From Phycisphaeraceae bacterium (GTDB lineage Bacteria > Planctomycetota > Phycisphaerae > Phycisphaerales > UBA1924), in assembly GCA_019636495.1 (NCBI GenBank), contig JAHBXL010000010.1, positions 1-64,000 on the forward strand: 64,000 nucleotides of DNA, written 5' to 3'. Below the pieces are notes generated by a model that searched no databases, was not told the DNA's origin, and was given only the letters and a program-made list of their open reading frames with translations. Shown here in pieces: positions 9,117 through 17,113 of this stretch (the stretch's first letter is position 1; each line of letters opens with the position of its first letter). Made by a program: the position numbers and the translations under genes.

Positions 9117-10416
9117 TCACGCGGCCGCGGTCATCGGTTCCGTCATCATCGTCGCCGGCTCGGTCAGCGTCAGTTCACGCAGCCGGTTCATGTCCAGGTA
9201 CCGCCGCGTGCCCCACTTGGTCCCCGCCACGTGACGCAGCCGCGCGGCGACCAGCATCAGCGCGCTCTGCCCATCCGGGAACGCACCGACCACGCGCGTG
9301 CGTCGCCGCACCTCGCGGTTGAGCCGTTCCAGCGGGTTGTTGGTCTTGATGCACCGCCGGTGCTCACGCGGGAACGCCATGTAGCTCAGCGTCTCGATCA
9401 CGCCTTCGCGAACGATCATCGCCGCCCGCCCCAGCCTCATCGTCTCCAGCTTCTCGATCACCGCCGCGGCCTTCACTTCCGCCTCTTCTCGATCCTCCTG
9501 CGCGTGGATCGCCTTCAGCATCGCCGCGACCTCTCGCACCTGCCCTGCGGCACCGCCGTCATCACGTTGCGGTACCAGTGCACCACGCACCGCTGCCACG
9601 ACGCCTCCGGGTAGAACTCCGCCAGCGAGTCCACCAGGCCCAGGCACTTGTCGCTGATGAACAGCCGAACGCCGGCGAGGCCGCGCTCCTTGAGCGAACG
9701 CAGGAAGTTCCGCCAGCTCGCGGCATCTTCCTTCGTCCCCTCCGCCACGCCCAGCACCTCGCGGTAGCCCTCGGCATCCACACCGATGGCGATCAGCACC
9801 GCCACGTTCTTCATCTCCCCGCCCCACGATCTCTTCAGCCAGATCCCGTCGAGATAGACGTAGGCGTACTCCCCCGTCAGCTTCCGGCTCCGCCACTGCT
9901 CGATCTGCCCGTACACCTTCTGCGCCATGCCGCTCACGGCCGAGGCACTCACCCGCGTGCCCCACAGCGCCTCGGTGATGTCCTCCACCCGGCGCATCGA
10001 CACCCCGGCCAGGTACATCTCGATCAGTGCCTCCTCGACCGAGCTCTCACGCCGCTTGTACCGCTCGATGATGGCGGTCTCCAAGGGCAGCTTCCGCAGC
10101 CGCGGCACCGTCAGGTTCACCTCGCCGGCCTTGGTCTGCAGCTTCGCGCTGGTAGCTCCCCGCACGTGTCCTGGCGATCGGCGGAACGCTCGTACCGGCC
10201 CGCGCCCGCAACACGATCCGCTTCCTCGTCGAGCAACTGGTTCAACGTCTGCTCCACCGTCGAACGCACCACCTCATCGAGGTGGCCGCGGACCTTCTCC
10301 GCATCGACCACGATCGCCCCGTTCAGACTCCGGTTCGCTGTGTCGGCCGGGCCGTTGGCCAAGCCTTCCTCGGTCGAAACGCTTGCATCCGCCAGGTTCT
10401 TCGATACGCTCTCCAT
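9117..10416 (-). pseudogene. IS256-family (mutator) transposase, broken by two frameshifts
   Basis: Three minus-strand frames together spell one IS256 transposase. The N-terminal piece (10416 to about 10160) runs up to DRVAGAGRYERSADRQDT. The middle piece (about 10160 to 9550) has LQTKAGEVNLTVPRLRKL, ESSVEEALIEMYLAGVS and FISDKCLGLVDSLAEFYP, and ends CVVHWYRNVMTAVPQG. The C-terminal piece (about 9550 to 9117) has REVAAMLKAIHAQEDREEAE and RRCIKTNNPLERLNREVRRR. The middle and C-terminal pieces include regions that carry DDE catalytic residues in this family. Both breaks shift the frame the same way, consistent with two single-base losses. IS256 transposases are normally one uninterrupted gene, so a decayed copy is the simplest reading. 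Confidence 0.85.
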
Positions 10417-10451
10417 GGGCTCTCTCCTTGAAGGGGTGCTTACACATCACC

Positions 10452-10491
10452 ACCTTCCCGCGGGAGAGCCCTCTTTGTCAATGTGCGCAAC
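10452..10491 (-). repeat. Right terminal inverted repeat of the IS256 element
   Basis: This 40-base end lies just upstream of the transposase start and is the partner of 9023-9060. Its shared blocks are TTGCGCACATTG, CAAAGAGG and GGAAGGT. Confidence 0.75.
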
Positions 10492-11101
10492 ATTCAGGAC
10501 GTTATCCGGATGGCGTGTGTGCAGCGCAGGGCCCCATTTTGTTGGCAGGCGGGACGCCTGCCCCACCCGAGGCAAGCCCCTGCGTGCACGCGTAGCGCCC
10601 GTCATCGGCGCGGCGTGCCGGCTCGCCACTTGTCGGTGTGTGTGGGGGGGGGAGGGGCGGGGAAAGGGTGCCGTCAAGGCCCGCATCGCCCTGCCGCGAT
10701 GACGGCAGGGCGGTCGTTGCCCAGGGCCGGAGCGGGTTCGATCGGAGCACTCCAGCCAGTTGCCGGGGCGGGTGAGTCTGACCGCCCGGTGCTGCACAAA
10801 TATGTGCAAGTTTGCACGAATCTGTGCACGTGCTGCACAATGTTGTGCATTGTTGCACAAAGGTGTGCAAGGGCCGGGTTCTGTCGGGCGTGAGGTCTCC
10901 CTTGATCGGGTGAGTCATGTGGCATGCAGGGCCCGAAGCGGTGCCGGGCCGGAACGACCGGCGCGCGTGGGTTCTTTGCACAGGTTGCCCACGCTTTGTT
11001 TGATCGAAGTGCGATGCGCATGCAAATTGTGTTACATTGGAGCGAATCGTGAAGGGTCGCGGGCGGGTGCGGGTCGGGCCCGGTTCGATGGGAGGTGCCG
11101 A
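10492..11101. other. 610-bp intergenic region with hairpin, dyad array and putative promoter
   Basis: No convincing gene is seen. From the IS end it holds a perfect hairpin at 10544-10562 (GGCAGGCG, loop GGA, CGCCTGCC), a G-rich tract near 10646-10660, the four-copy TGCACA dyad array at 10793-10869 (listed separately) and a further TTGCACA half-site at 10977-10983. An AT-richer patch at about 11000-11040 containing TTGATC and TTACAT could be the promoter of the ArsR-type gene that starts at 11102; the promoter elements are weak matches. Confidence 0.5.
10793..10869. promoter_or_regulatory. Four phased TGCACA-N4-TGTGCA dyads (operator array or iterons)
   Basis: Dyads occupy 10793-10808, 10813-10828, 10834-10849 and 10854-10869. 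Three are exact TGCACA-N4-TGTGCA and the second has TGCACG as its left half. The four-base centres differ (AATA, AATC, ATGT, AAGG). Starts are 20, 21 and 20 bases apart, about two helical turns, so bound dimers would line up on one face of the DNA. The array ends about 230 bp before the ArsR-type regulator, itself a dimeric dyad-binding family, so autoregulation is plausible. An iteron-like replication or partition site is the alternative. Confidence 0.7.
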
Positions 11102-12032
11102 GTGGGTGACGGCGCTGCGCGGCGGGAATCAGACAGGCCGCTTCGCGCGGCGGGCGGGGGAGCGAGAGAGGCCGGCGTTCTGGTCAATCGCGGGGCTGAG
11201 CACCGGGCCGGAGGTGGGGCCAGGCGCGAGCTCGCGCGGGAGACTTCTGCGAGTGGGGTCGTTGCGCGATCGGGCGGTGCGGCCTTGCCGCCGCGGCGAG
11301 CGGCAGAGGAACTCGCACGCTCGCGGGAGGATGTTGGCGGTGATGATGAGCATCGGGCGATCGATGATCTGCGCGCTCAGGATGACGATGGCCCGTCGCG
11401 GCGAGTGGGCCGGCGCGAGTTGCTGGCGCGGCTGCGGCGTGCGGCGAAGTCGGGTTCCAGCGGGGGGGCAGGCGTGGGGGGGGGGGGGGTGCCGCTGCAC
11501 ACGATGCTGCTGGCGATCTGCGCGGCGGGTGAGGTCCGCAAGGAGATGCTGTTTGCGCTGGCCCAGCGGCCGCGGGACGTGGGGACGCTGGCGCGGGACA
11601 TGGACCTCGACCAGCCGCGCGTGAGCCAGCACCTGTCGCAGTTGCGGAAGGCGGGGCTGGTGTCGTCGCTGTGTGAGGGCGGGCGGAAGGTGTACTCGGT
11701 GGGGGCGGGAGGTGAGACCAGGAACGCATCGCCGCGGCGAGTGTGGGTGAGCCGGGAGAGTGTGGATAGCGGCGTGAGTCGCATCTACCTGACTGGGTCC
11801 AACGGATTCTCGTGCGTGCTCATCGACGACTACGGCACCTTCGAGAACACCGGCACGGACCGTGTGGCCCAGCAGGTGTGGGGGTCCGGGGCAGTGGGGG
11901 GGCGATGCCCTGTTCCGCCGCGAGGACCGGCTGACGTACGTGCCCGAGGTCCCCGACCCGATGGACCCGGAGTGGCCGCGCAAGCCTGGACGGCGGGGCC
12001 GGTCCGATGCGGAACCACCCCCGGCCAAGTAG
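11102..12032 (+). CDS. ArsR-type winged-helix regulator with a one-base frameshift
   Basis: The GTG at 11102 is chosen because GGGAGG sits 5 bases upstream. About 130 residues of low-complexity, charged N-terminal linker precede an ArsR-like winged helix (about residues 129-203: LLAICAAGEVRKEMLFALAQ, then DMDLDQPRVSQHLSQLRKAG). The usual metal-binding cysteine pair of ArsR/SmtB is not seen, so it may sense something else. The frame stays open but loses sense after RVAQQVWG; the following frame instead reads GGDALFRREDRLTYVPEVPD and stops at 12032. One extra base in the G runs at 11880-11884 or 11896-11902 would explain this. It may be a real mutation, a sequencing error or slippage. It converges on the RyR gene with 19 bp between stops. 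Confidence 0.6.
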
Positions 12033-12051
12033 TCCGAGCGCGGCGCGGAGA

Positions 12052-12573
12052 TCACGGGCCGCGAGGCCTTGACCGGTGCGTCGAGGAAGCCGGAGCGCCG
12101 GGCGCGCGGGCCGGATCGTCGAGGATGAGATCGCGTTCGGGGGGTGTGTGCTCGGACTCGGTGCCATCGTCCCAGCGGATGCGCACGGCATCGAGGTCGC
12201 CGGTGCCGGGGTTGATGGTCCAGGAGACGATGCGGCCGCGGGCCGAGTCGCCCGCGGCGGCCTGGCCGGGATCGCCCGCGCGGCGGACGACGCGGCCGAT
12301 GACCATGTCTTCGATCTGGAGTTCGGGGAGGCCGGGCAGGTCGCGTGGGTAGTCGAGCAGATCGGCCAGGACGGTGCCGATGTCCTCGCACCGCAGGGCG
12401 CGGAGGGTGCGGCGCTGGTCGGGGAGGGAAAGCGAATCGAAGGGCTGGAGTGCGTCGTGGGCCTTGTCGTGCGCGGAATAGGCCGCGGCGGCGTGCCAGC
12501 CGCGGGCGCGCATGCGCTCGCACCAGCACTCGTGCGCAGCGTGGGCGACGAGGCGGAGGGTTGGGTCGTTCAT
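12052..12573 (-). CDS. RyR-domain protein, 173 aa
   Basis: The start MNDPTLRLVAHAAHECWCER is used because the frame upstream is only a proline-rich translation of the G-repeat tract. Residues about 7-60 match the RyR domain, a small fold named from ryanodine receptors and common in bacteria: AHECWCERMRARGWH, then AYSAHDKAHDALQPFDSL, then LPDQRRTLRAL. The C-terminal half (VSWTINPGTGDLDAVRIRWD) looks like a small beta-rich domain. RyR domains in bacteria have been linked with ligand sensing in several accessory systems, but no partner is identifiable here. It converges with the ArsR-type gene. Confidence 0.75.
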   Translation of the reverse strand: MNDPTLRLVAHAAHECWCERMRARGWHAAAAYSAHDKAHDALQPFDSLSLPDQRRTLRALRCEDIGTVLADLLDYPRDLPGLPELQIEDMVIGRVVRRAGDPGQAAAGDSARGRIVSWTINPGTGDLDAVRIRWDDGTESEHTPPERDLILDDPARAPGAPASSTHRSRPRGP

Positions 12574-12635
12574 CTCTGGCTTCTCCGGCGGACCGATGCA
12601 GCCGACACGATACCGCCTCGGGGGCCGGTGTCGAA

Positions 12636-12667
12636 CGGATATGCGCGGGGGCGGATATCGCGGGGGG
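12636..12667. promoter_or_regulatory. Paired GATAT motifs resembling the 1205-1247 palindrome
   Basis: CGGATATGCGCGGGG (12636-12650) is followed by CGGATATCGCGGGGG (12652 onward), a near direct repeat. CGGATATGCG also occurs in the centre of the palindrome at 1205-1247, where GATATCGCG follows it in the same order. A shared binding protein is possible; the evidence is only two sites. Confidence 0.35.
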
Positions 12668-12727
12668 AGGGGGCGAGGGGGGCGAGAGGGGGCGAGAGGG
12701 GCGAGAGGGGGCGAGGGGGGGGGCGAG
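12661..12727 (+). repeat. G-rich tandem repeat, GGGGCGAGA-like units
   Basis: About 67 bases are built from GGGGCGAG(A) units with runs of four or more G. Runs this dense can form G-quadruplexes and slip during replication, and they sit just upstream of the promoter region of the RyR gene. Confidence 0.7.
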
Positions 12728-12906
12728 GCGACCGGCGACGGGGGCAATCGCGGGGCCGCCGGGCCCTGCGGCGGGGGGCCGGGCCTACGGCGGCGGCGGG
12801 GCGTCAGGGTTCTCTATGACGCTCGAAGACTCGCGGCTGGGCACTTGCCCGCCCTACCGCGCGTGGGCTAGGGTGGCGCAAAGGGGGCCACCAGCATGGA
12901 GGCGTC

Positions 12907-13701
12907 ATGGGAAAGCAGAATCGCGGAGGGCAACGAACACGTGGCAAGAGAACGAGTCGATCAGATTCAGTGGCTTGTGAGGGTGCCGGGACGGGGCTGT
13001 TTCCGGGCGCATTGGTCGAGAAGATGTTCCCACGGTTCCGGGGCGGCGCTCTGGAAGTCCGCGCGGCAAGACTCGACTACGTTGCCCAGACGGCGCTGCG
13101 GCTGAGCTTGGAACTTCCCAAGCAGATCAACCTGCTGCGAACCGCCCAGGCGGCGCATCGGCGCGCGAGGGAAGTGCGGGCACGCTACGACGAAGATCCG
13201 GGCCAGGTGAATGGGCCCTTGATGCTGGCGCTTTCTGACCAGCTGTATGCGAGCTCGGAACGGGAAATCCTCGCTGAACGGGCCGTCATGCAGGAATACA
13301 GGGAGCTCTGGCTGTGGCTTCGAGAGGCCGTGAGGGCGACTCTTGTCCGTTTGGCGCCGCAGTTGGTTGAGCTATCCCCGGGGCAGTGGTCCGGCGCGCC
13401 CTCGCCCGACGTCTTCGGTTGGCTTGCGGCCGTCCGCATCGCGGCGTTCCGCGGGGCCTCGGATCTTCGGGAGGGCATCTACCGCTTTGAGCAGCCTGTT
13501 TCGCTCAAGGCCGTGTGCGAACAGGTGGGCAAGAGAATTGACCTGGTGCATTCGAAACTCGAAAGGAACGGCAGGGTTGTGGCTGGGATGAAGCGTGATC
13601 CGGTGGCCGAACTGGAAGATGTTGTCGAGGCCTGTCCCGAGCATGCTCACGACCTGCGCCGCTTGTTCGGTCCGGGATCGACCGGGCCGACCGGCGCCTA
13701 A
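12907..13701 (+). CDS. Hypothetical protein, 264 aa
   Basis: I do not recognise this protein. It starts with a basic, glycine-rich tail (MGKQNRGGQRTRGKRTS), followed by mostly helical, charged sequence with heptad-like stretches (LPKQINLLRTAQAAHRRARE, ERAVMQEYRELWLWLREAV). A repeat or helix-rich C-terminal part follows (VSLKAVCEQVGKRIDLVHSK). There are no membrane segments or enzyme motifs. It is on the same strand as, and 166 bases before, the excisionase-like gene, so it may be the first cargo gene of the integrative element or a neighbour of it. Confidence 0.6.
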   Translation: MGKQNRGGQRTRGKRTSRSDSVACEGAGTGLFPGALVEKMFPRFRGGALEVRAARLDYVAQTALRLSLELPKQINLLRTAQAAHRRAREVRARYDEDPGQVNGPLMLALSDQLYASSEREILAERAVMQEYRELWLWLREAVRATLVRLAPQLVELSPGQWSGAPSPDVFGWLAAVRIAAFRGASDLREGIYRFEQPVSLKAVCEQVGKRIDLVHSKLERNGRVVAGMKRDPVAELEDVVEACPEHAHDLRRLFGPGSTGPTGA

Positions 13702-13867
13702 ACGCGCCCAACCGCGCCCGACCGCGCAGTTCCGCGTCTGGCTGTGAACCTCGCACGCAAACTGCTGTGAATACCGTACTTGTGCTGAATGTGGAGGATC
13801 GAGATGATTGAACGACACTCCTGACACCGCGCGGCATGGTGCCGCACGAGTGCCACAGGAGTAGCCG

Positions 13868-14080
13868 ATGCCACGAGAAGTTCAGTCCTCCAACGATCGA
13901 AGTTTCAAAGCAGCAAGGTTGCACAGCGTTCGGCAGACCGCCGACGCCTTGGCGACGAGCCAGCGGACCATCTGGCGACTATTGGGGCAAGGCGAACTCG
14001 AGAAGGTCCAGGTCGGCCGCTCGGTGCGGATTACGTCTGAGTCGCTTGACGCGTTCATCGCGCGGGGCGGTGCGAAGTGA
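13868..14080 (+). CDS. Excisionase-like helix-turn-helix protein, 70 aa
   Basis: AGGAG lies 6 bases before the ATG. The protein is a short MerR-like winged helix of the DNA-binding domain, excisionase family: LHSVRQTADALATSQRTIWR gives the recognition helix, VQVGRSVRITSESLDAFIAR the wing and following helix. In integrative elements such proteins act as excisionase or regulator alongside a tyrosine integrase, and one is encoded downstream at 17114. The stop codon overlaps the GTG start of the primase gene (GTGA), so the two are translationally coupled. A small perfect hairpin (GCGGCA-TGG-TGCCGC, 13831-13845) lies just upstream and could be an operator. Confidence 0.8.
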   Translation: MPREVQSSNDRSFKAARLHSVRQTADALATSQRTIWRLLGQGELEKVQVGRSVRITSESLDAFIARGGAK

Positions 14081-16887
14081 GCGGCGCAGCGATCCAGAAC
14101 GGACTGCCCAGACAGGTGACTCACAGCGATCTTGGTTGCGGCGGTGGGGACGGCCGCTTGGAACAGACGGGCGGTGCCGTGACGCGTGATCGGATCGCTC
14201 GGTTCCTCATGCTCATCGCCCAGCCGGGCTCCGTGCTCGAGGTCCGTGTCCCCAACTGCCTGCAGCGGCGCGGGTCGGATTTCCGGTCCACCGCCAGCGG
14301 GTACTTCACGCACGATCAGGTTCAGGCCGCGACCGAGGCGATCGCGCGGCTGGACGAGGAGGGGCGAGCGCCGGGAATCTACGTCACACTGAACCCCGGC
14401 TCGGTCTCGCTCCTGGGCCGGGCCGCCAACCGGCTGGAGATGCAGGCCCGCGCGACGACGACCGATGGTGACATCCTCGGACGGCGCTGGCTCATGATTG
14501 ACCTGGACCCGGTCCGGCCGTCCGGGGTCTCGTCGTCTGACCTGGAACTGGCGGCGGCCCAAGAGCGGTGTTTGGCCATTCGGGCGTTCCTGACTGCGCG
14601 CGATTGGCCCGAGCCCATTGTGGTGATGTCCGGCAACGGATATCACTTGCTGTATCGCGTTGATCTGCCTGTTGAAGATGGGGGGCAGGTGTCGCGTGTG
14701 TTGCGGGCACTGGCTGGACGCTTCGACGATGACCGAGTGCACGTAGACCAGAGCGTCCACAAGCCCTCGCAGCTGACGAAGGTCGCGGGAACGAGGGCCA
14801 GAAAGGGCGACGAGATTGTCGGCCTTCCCGGTGCAGAGGACCGGCCGCACAGACGGGCACGGATCGAGCACGCCCCTGCCGCCGTCGAGGTCGTTCGGGC
14901 CGAGCAGCTGGATGCCCTCGCCGAGGATATCCGGCTGCCGGTGGCTGTCCCGATCGGCCCCGCCCGAGGCGCGCCGGCCGCGCGCAGAGGCGCGGCACGG
15001 GCCGGCCTTCCCCGCCAGGTCTCATTCGCCAAGCTCGACCATACGCCAGACGGCGTTACCGACTATCTGGCCAGCCACGGCATCGTGGTGACCAGACAGG
15101 TGCGCAAGGGGGATGCGACGTGGCTGCACCTGGATCGTTGCCCTGTGGTGCCAGATTGCCGGGCTACATCGGGCTCGGATATCGCGGTCGTGGTGAACGA
15201 CAGCGGCGTGATCGGCTACAAGAACCTGCACAGCCGAGGCGAGGGGTTGACGTGGCGAGACGTCAGGAGTGCGCTGGAGCCCGGATACGCCGAGCACGCA
15301 AACGAACGGCTCCAGATAGGAGCAGACAGCGCGGCGTCGGGCCTCGAGGTTGACCGATGGCAGGAGCCGCTCCCGCTCACCTCGGTCGAACCCGCACCCC
15401 CGTTCCCGCTGGACGCGGCGTTCCCGCCATCATTGGCACAAGTTCGCGACTACATCGCGGCGGTCTCAGAGTCACTGCAGGTCGCGCCCGACGCCGCGGC
15501 GATGATGCTCATTGCAACAGCCTCGGCCTGCTTTGCCAGGCACGCGGAGGTCCGGCTTCGGCCCGACTGGCGGGAGCCATCGCCGCTGTGGGCGATGGTG
15601 CTGATGCAGTCGGCCGAACGCAAGAGTGCTCTCATTCAGCAGATTCTCGGCCCGGTGTTGAGTTGGGAACGGTCGGAGGCCGAGCGACTTGGGCCCGAGT
15701 TGGCGATCGCGGCCGAGCAGCGCGCCCGAGACGAGAAGCGGCAAGCGCATTTGCGTGAGCAGCTCTCACGGCAGGCCAAGGAGGCACACGAACTTGATGC
15801 GGAGGCCAAGGACTTGGCCGTCAAGCTCGCAACGCGGGTGCCTCTACTGCCGCCACGGCTCCTCAGTACGGAGCCGACGCCCGAGGCACTGGCCGTGTTG
15901 ATGGAAGCCAACAAGCAACGCGCGCTGGTGGCGAGCGCCGAGGCCGACCCCCTAGATGTCATGATGGGTCGGTACTCGGATCGGGGAAAGGCGAACATGG
16001 GGCCGTACCTTGGTGGTCATGCCGGGGATGTGTGCCGAAGCGATCGCCGCGGCCGCCCGTCAGTCCACATGGACCGGCCCGCGCTGGCGGTCGCGCTGAT
16101 TGTGCAGCCCGAGGCGGTACGAGCGGTGGTCACCAGCCGTCAGGCGCAGGGCCGCGGATTGCTCGCACGCTTCCTCAAGTCGGTGCCGGCGAGCCGGATC
16201 GGTCATCGCCGGTCTGACTCGCCGCCCGTGCCCGAAGACCTTATGCGGCACTACGGGACATGCATCCGGTTCCTGCTCGAACTGCCCGTGGGAGGGCCGG
16301 AAGAGCAGGACGGTCCTGCATTAGTTGATCTCTCGGTCGCGGCAGCCGCTGCCTTCCTGGCGCTTCGTGAGGAGATCGAGCCACGATTGGGTCCAGACGG
16401 CGACTTGGGTACGAGTGCCGCCTTGCGAGCCTGGGGAGGAAAGCTCTGCGGGGCAATTGCCCGGATCGCCCTCACTCTTCACGCACTCGAGGCGGCCTCC
16501 AAATCGGAGCCCGGGTGGGTTCGGAGTCCGATCACGGGCGAGACTATGAAGGCCGCTCTGGCGTGGGTTCCGTTCCTGATCGGGCACGAGCGAGCCGTGT
16601 TCTCGGTGGTGGATGCTGATCCGGCGGTACGGCAGGCGAAGAAACTGGTCGAATGGATCAGAGCGACCGATTGCCGCATGATCACCAGGCGCGACGCGTT
16701 CATCTCCCTCCGCGGCTCAGAGTTCAAACGGGCCGCCGACGCGGAGCCTGCGCTTCGGTTGCTTGAAGAGTGTGGGTGGATTCGCACCGCCGCGCAGGAG
16801 GATCGCCCGCGTCGCCGTGGCCGACCGGCCTCTCCCCCCTTCGATGTCAACCCGGCGTTGCTCACGGCGGATGGCGCGCCAACGTGA
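14077..16887 (+). CDS. Primase-like / DUF3987 helicase-like fusion protein of a mobile element, 936 aa
   Basis: The GTG at 14077 overlaps the HTH stop. Residues about 40-290 resemble the primase domain of phage and plasmid replication proteins: GIYVTLNPGSVSLLGRAANR, then WLMIDLDPVRPSGVSSSD, then MSGNGYHLLYRVDLP and HKPSQLTKVAGTRARKGDE. In this family the DLDP acidic pair and the SGNG loop contribute to the active site. Residues about 440-880 look like the DUF3987/YfjI type (VRDYIAAVSESLQVAPDAAA through ALAWVPFLIGHERAVFSVVD), often fused to or beside primases. A classic Walker A is not obvious, and a coiled segment lies around residues 540-600. It probably starts replication of the element. 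The gene ends just before a 59-bp palindrome. Confidence 0.8.
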   Translation: MSGAAIQNGLPRQVTHSDLGCGGGDGRLEQTGGAVTRDRIARFLMLIAQPGSVLEVRVPNCLQRRGSDFRSTASGYFTHDQVQAATEAIARLDEEGRAPGIYVTLNPGSVSLLGRAANRLEMQARATTTDGDILGRRWLMIDLDPVRPSGVSSSDLELAAAQERCLAIRAFLTARDWPEPIVVMSGNGYHLLYRVDLPVEDGGQVSRVLRALAGRFDDDRVHVDQSVHKPSQLTKVAGTRARKGDEIVGLPGAEDRPHRRARIEHAPAAVEVVRAEQLDALAEDIRLPVAVPIGPARGAPAARRGAARAGLPRQVSFAKLDHTPDGVTDYLASHGIVVTRQVRKGDATWLHLDRCPVVPDCRATSGSDIAVVVNDSGVIGYKNLHSRGEGLTWRDVRSALEPGYAEHANERLQIGADSAASGLEVDRWQEPLPLTSVEPAPPFPLDAAFPPSLAQVRDYIAAVSESLQVAPDAAAMMLIATASACFARHAEVRLRPDWREPSPLWAMVLMQSAERKSALIQQILGPVLSWERSEAERLGPELAIAAEQRARDEKRQAHLREQLSRQAKEAHELDAEAKDLAVKLATRVPLLPPRLLSTEPTPEALAVLMEANKQRALVASAEADPLDVMMGRYSDRGKANMGPYLGGHAGDVCRSDRRGRPSVHMDRPALAVALIVQPEAVRAVVTSRQAQGRGLLARFLKSVPASRIGHRRSDSPPVPEDLMRHYGTCIRFLLELPVGGPEEQDGPALVDLSVAAAAAFLALREEIEPRLGPDGDLGTSAALRAWGGKLCGAIARIALTLHALEAASKSEPGWVRSPITGETMKAALAWVPFLIGHERAVFSVVDADPAVRQAKKLVEWIRATDCRMITRRDAFISLRGSEFKRAADAEPALRLLEECGWIRTAAQEDRPRRRGRPASPPFDVNPALLTADGAPT

Positions 16888-16904
16888 GGGGCACGACCAC
16901 CCTA

Positions 16905-16963
16905 CGCGCACAGTGCGCACAAATCGCAGAAATGATTTCTGTGATTTGTGCGCACTGTGCGCG
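16905..16963. repeat. 59-bp near-perfect palindrome between primase and integrase genes
   Basis: Arms of 29 bases (16905-16933 and 16935-16963) pair perfectly apart from one G/T position (16926/16942), around a single central base at 16934. The outer part repeats GTGCGCAC-type sequence and the inner part is AT-rich (AAATC.CAGAAAT). It begins 18 bases after the primase stop. It could be a strong transcription terminator, a replication origin hairpin or an integrase-related site. The following 16979-17000 also has a small GGTG.CAC/GTG.CACC inverted repeat. Confidence 0.85.
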
Positions 16964-17113
16964 AGTCCATGAGGGATAGGGTGGCACATCGGTGACACCT
17001 AATCCAGGGGCTTTGCACTTGCCCTGGGCGAGCATCGAGGCCCTGATGGTGGGCGTCTGGGCCCCTGGAAACTGGATGTTCATGGCCATCGACGCAGAAC
17101 GGAGTGGTGCTTC

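Larger units (their letters stand above)
9023..10491 (-). mobile_element. IS256-family insertion sequence, about 1.47 kb
   Basis: The ends at 9023-9060 and 10452-10491 are imperfect inverted repeats sharing TTGCGCACATTG, CAAAGAGG and GGAAGGT. They enclose a mutator-type transposase gene on the minus strand, and the length matches the IS256 family. No 8-9 bp target duplication is visible at these ends, so the element may be old, rearranged, or its exact ends may differ by a few bases. The transposase reading frame is broken twice, so this copy is probably immobile. Confidence 0.8.
12574..12906. other. 333-bp intergenic region with GATAT motifs and G-rich repeat
   Basis: No gene is visible. 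It holds two GATAT-containing motifs (12636-12667), a G-rich tandem repeat (12661-12727), and GC-rich sequence leading to the gene at 12907. The motifs lie about 65-95 bp upstream of the RyR start and could control it. Confidence 0.5.

Noticed and set aside
9023..10491. Programmed frameshifting of the transposase
   Set aside because: IS256 transposases are single-frame genes, and two shifts far apart with no visible slippery heptamer plus pseudoknot fit decay better.
9010..10505. Target-site duplication flanking the IS256 element
   Set aside because: The flanks GTGTGTCAA and ATTCAGGAC do not match, so no duplication can be claimed.
10793..10869. Short regular repeats considered as a CRISPR array
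   Set aside because: The repeats are 16-base dyads with spacers of only 4-5 bases and no cas genes are near.
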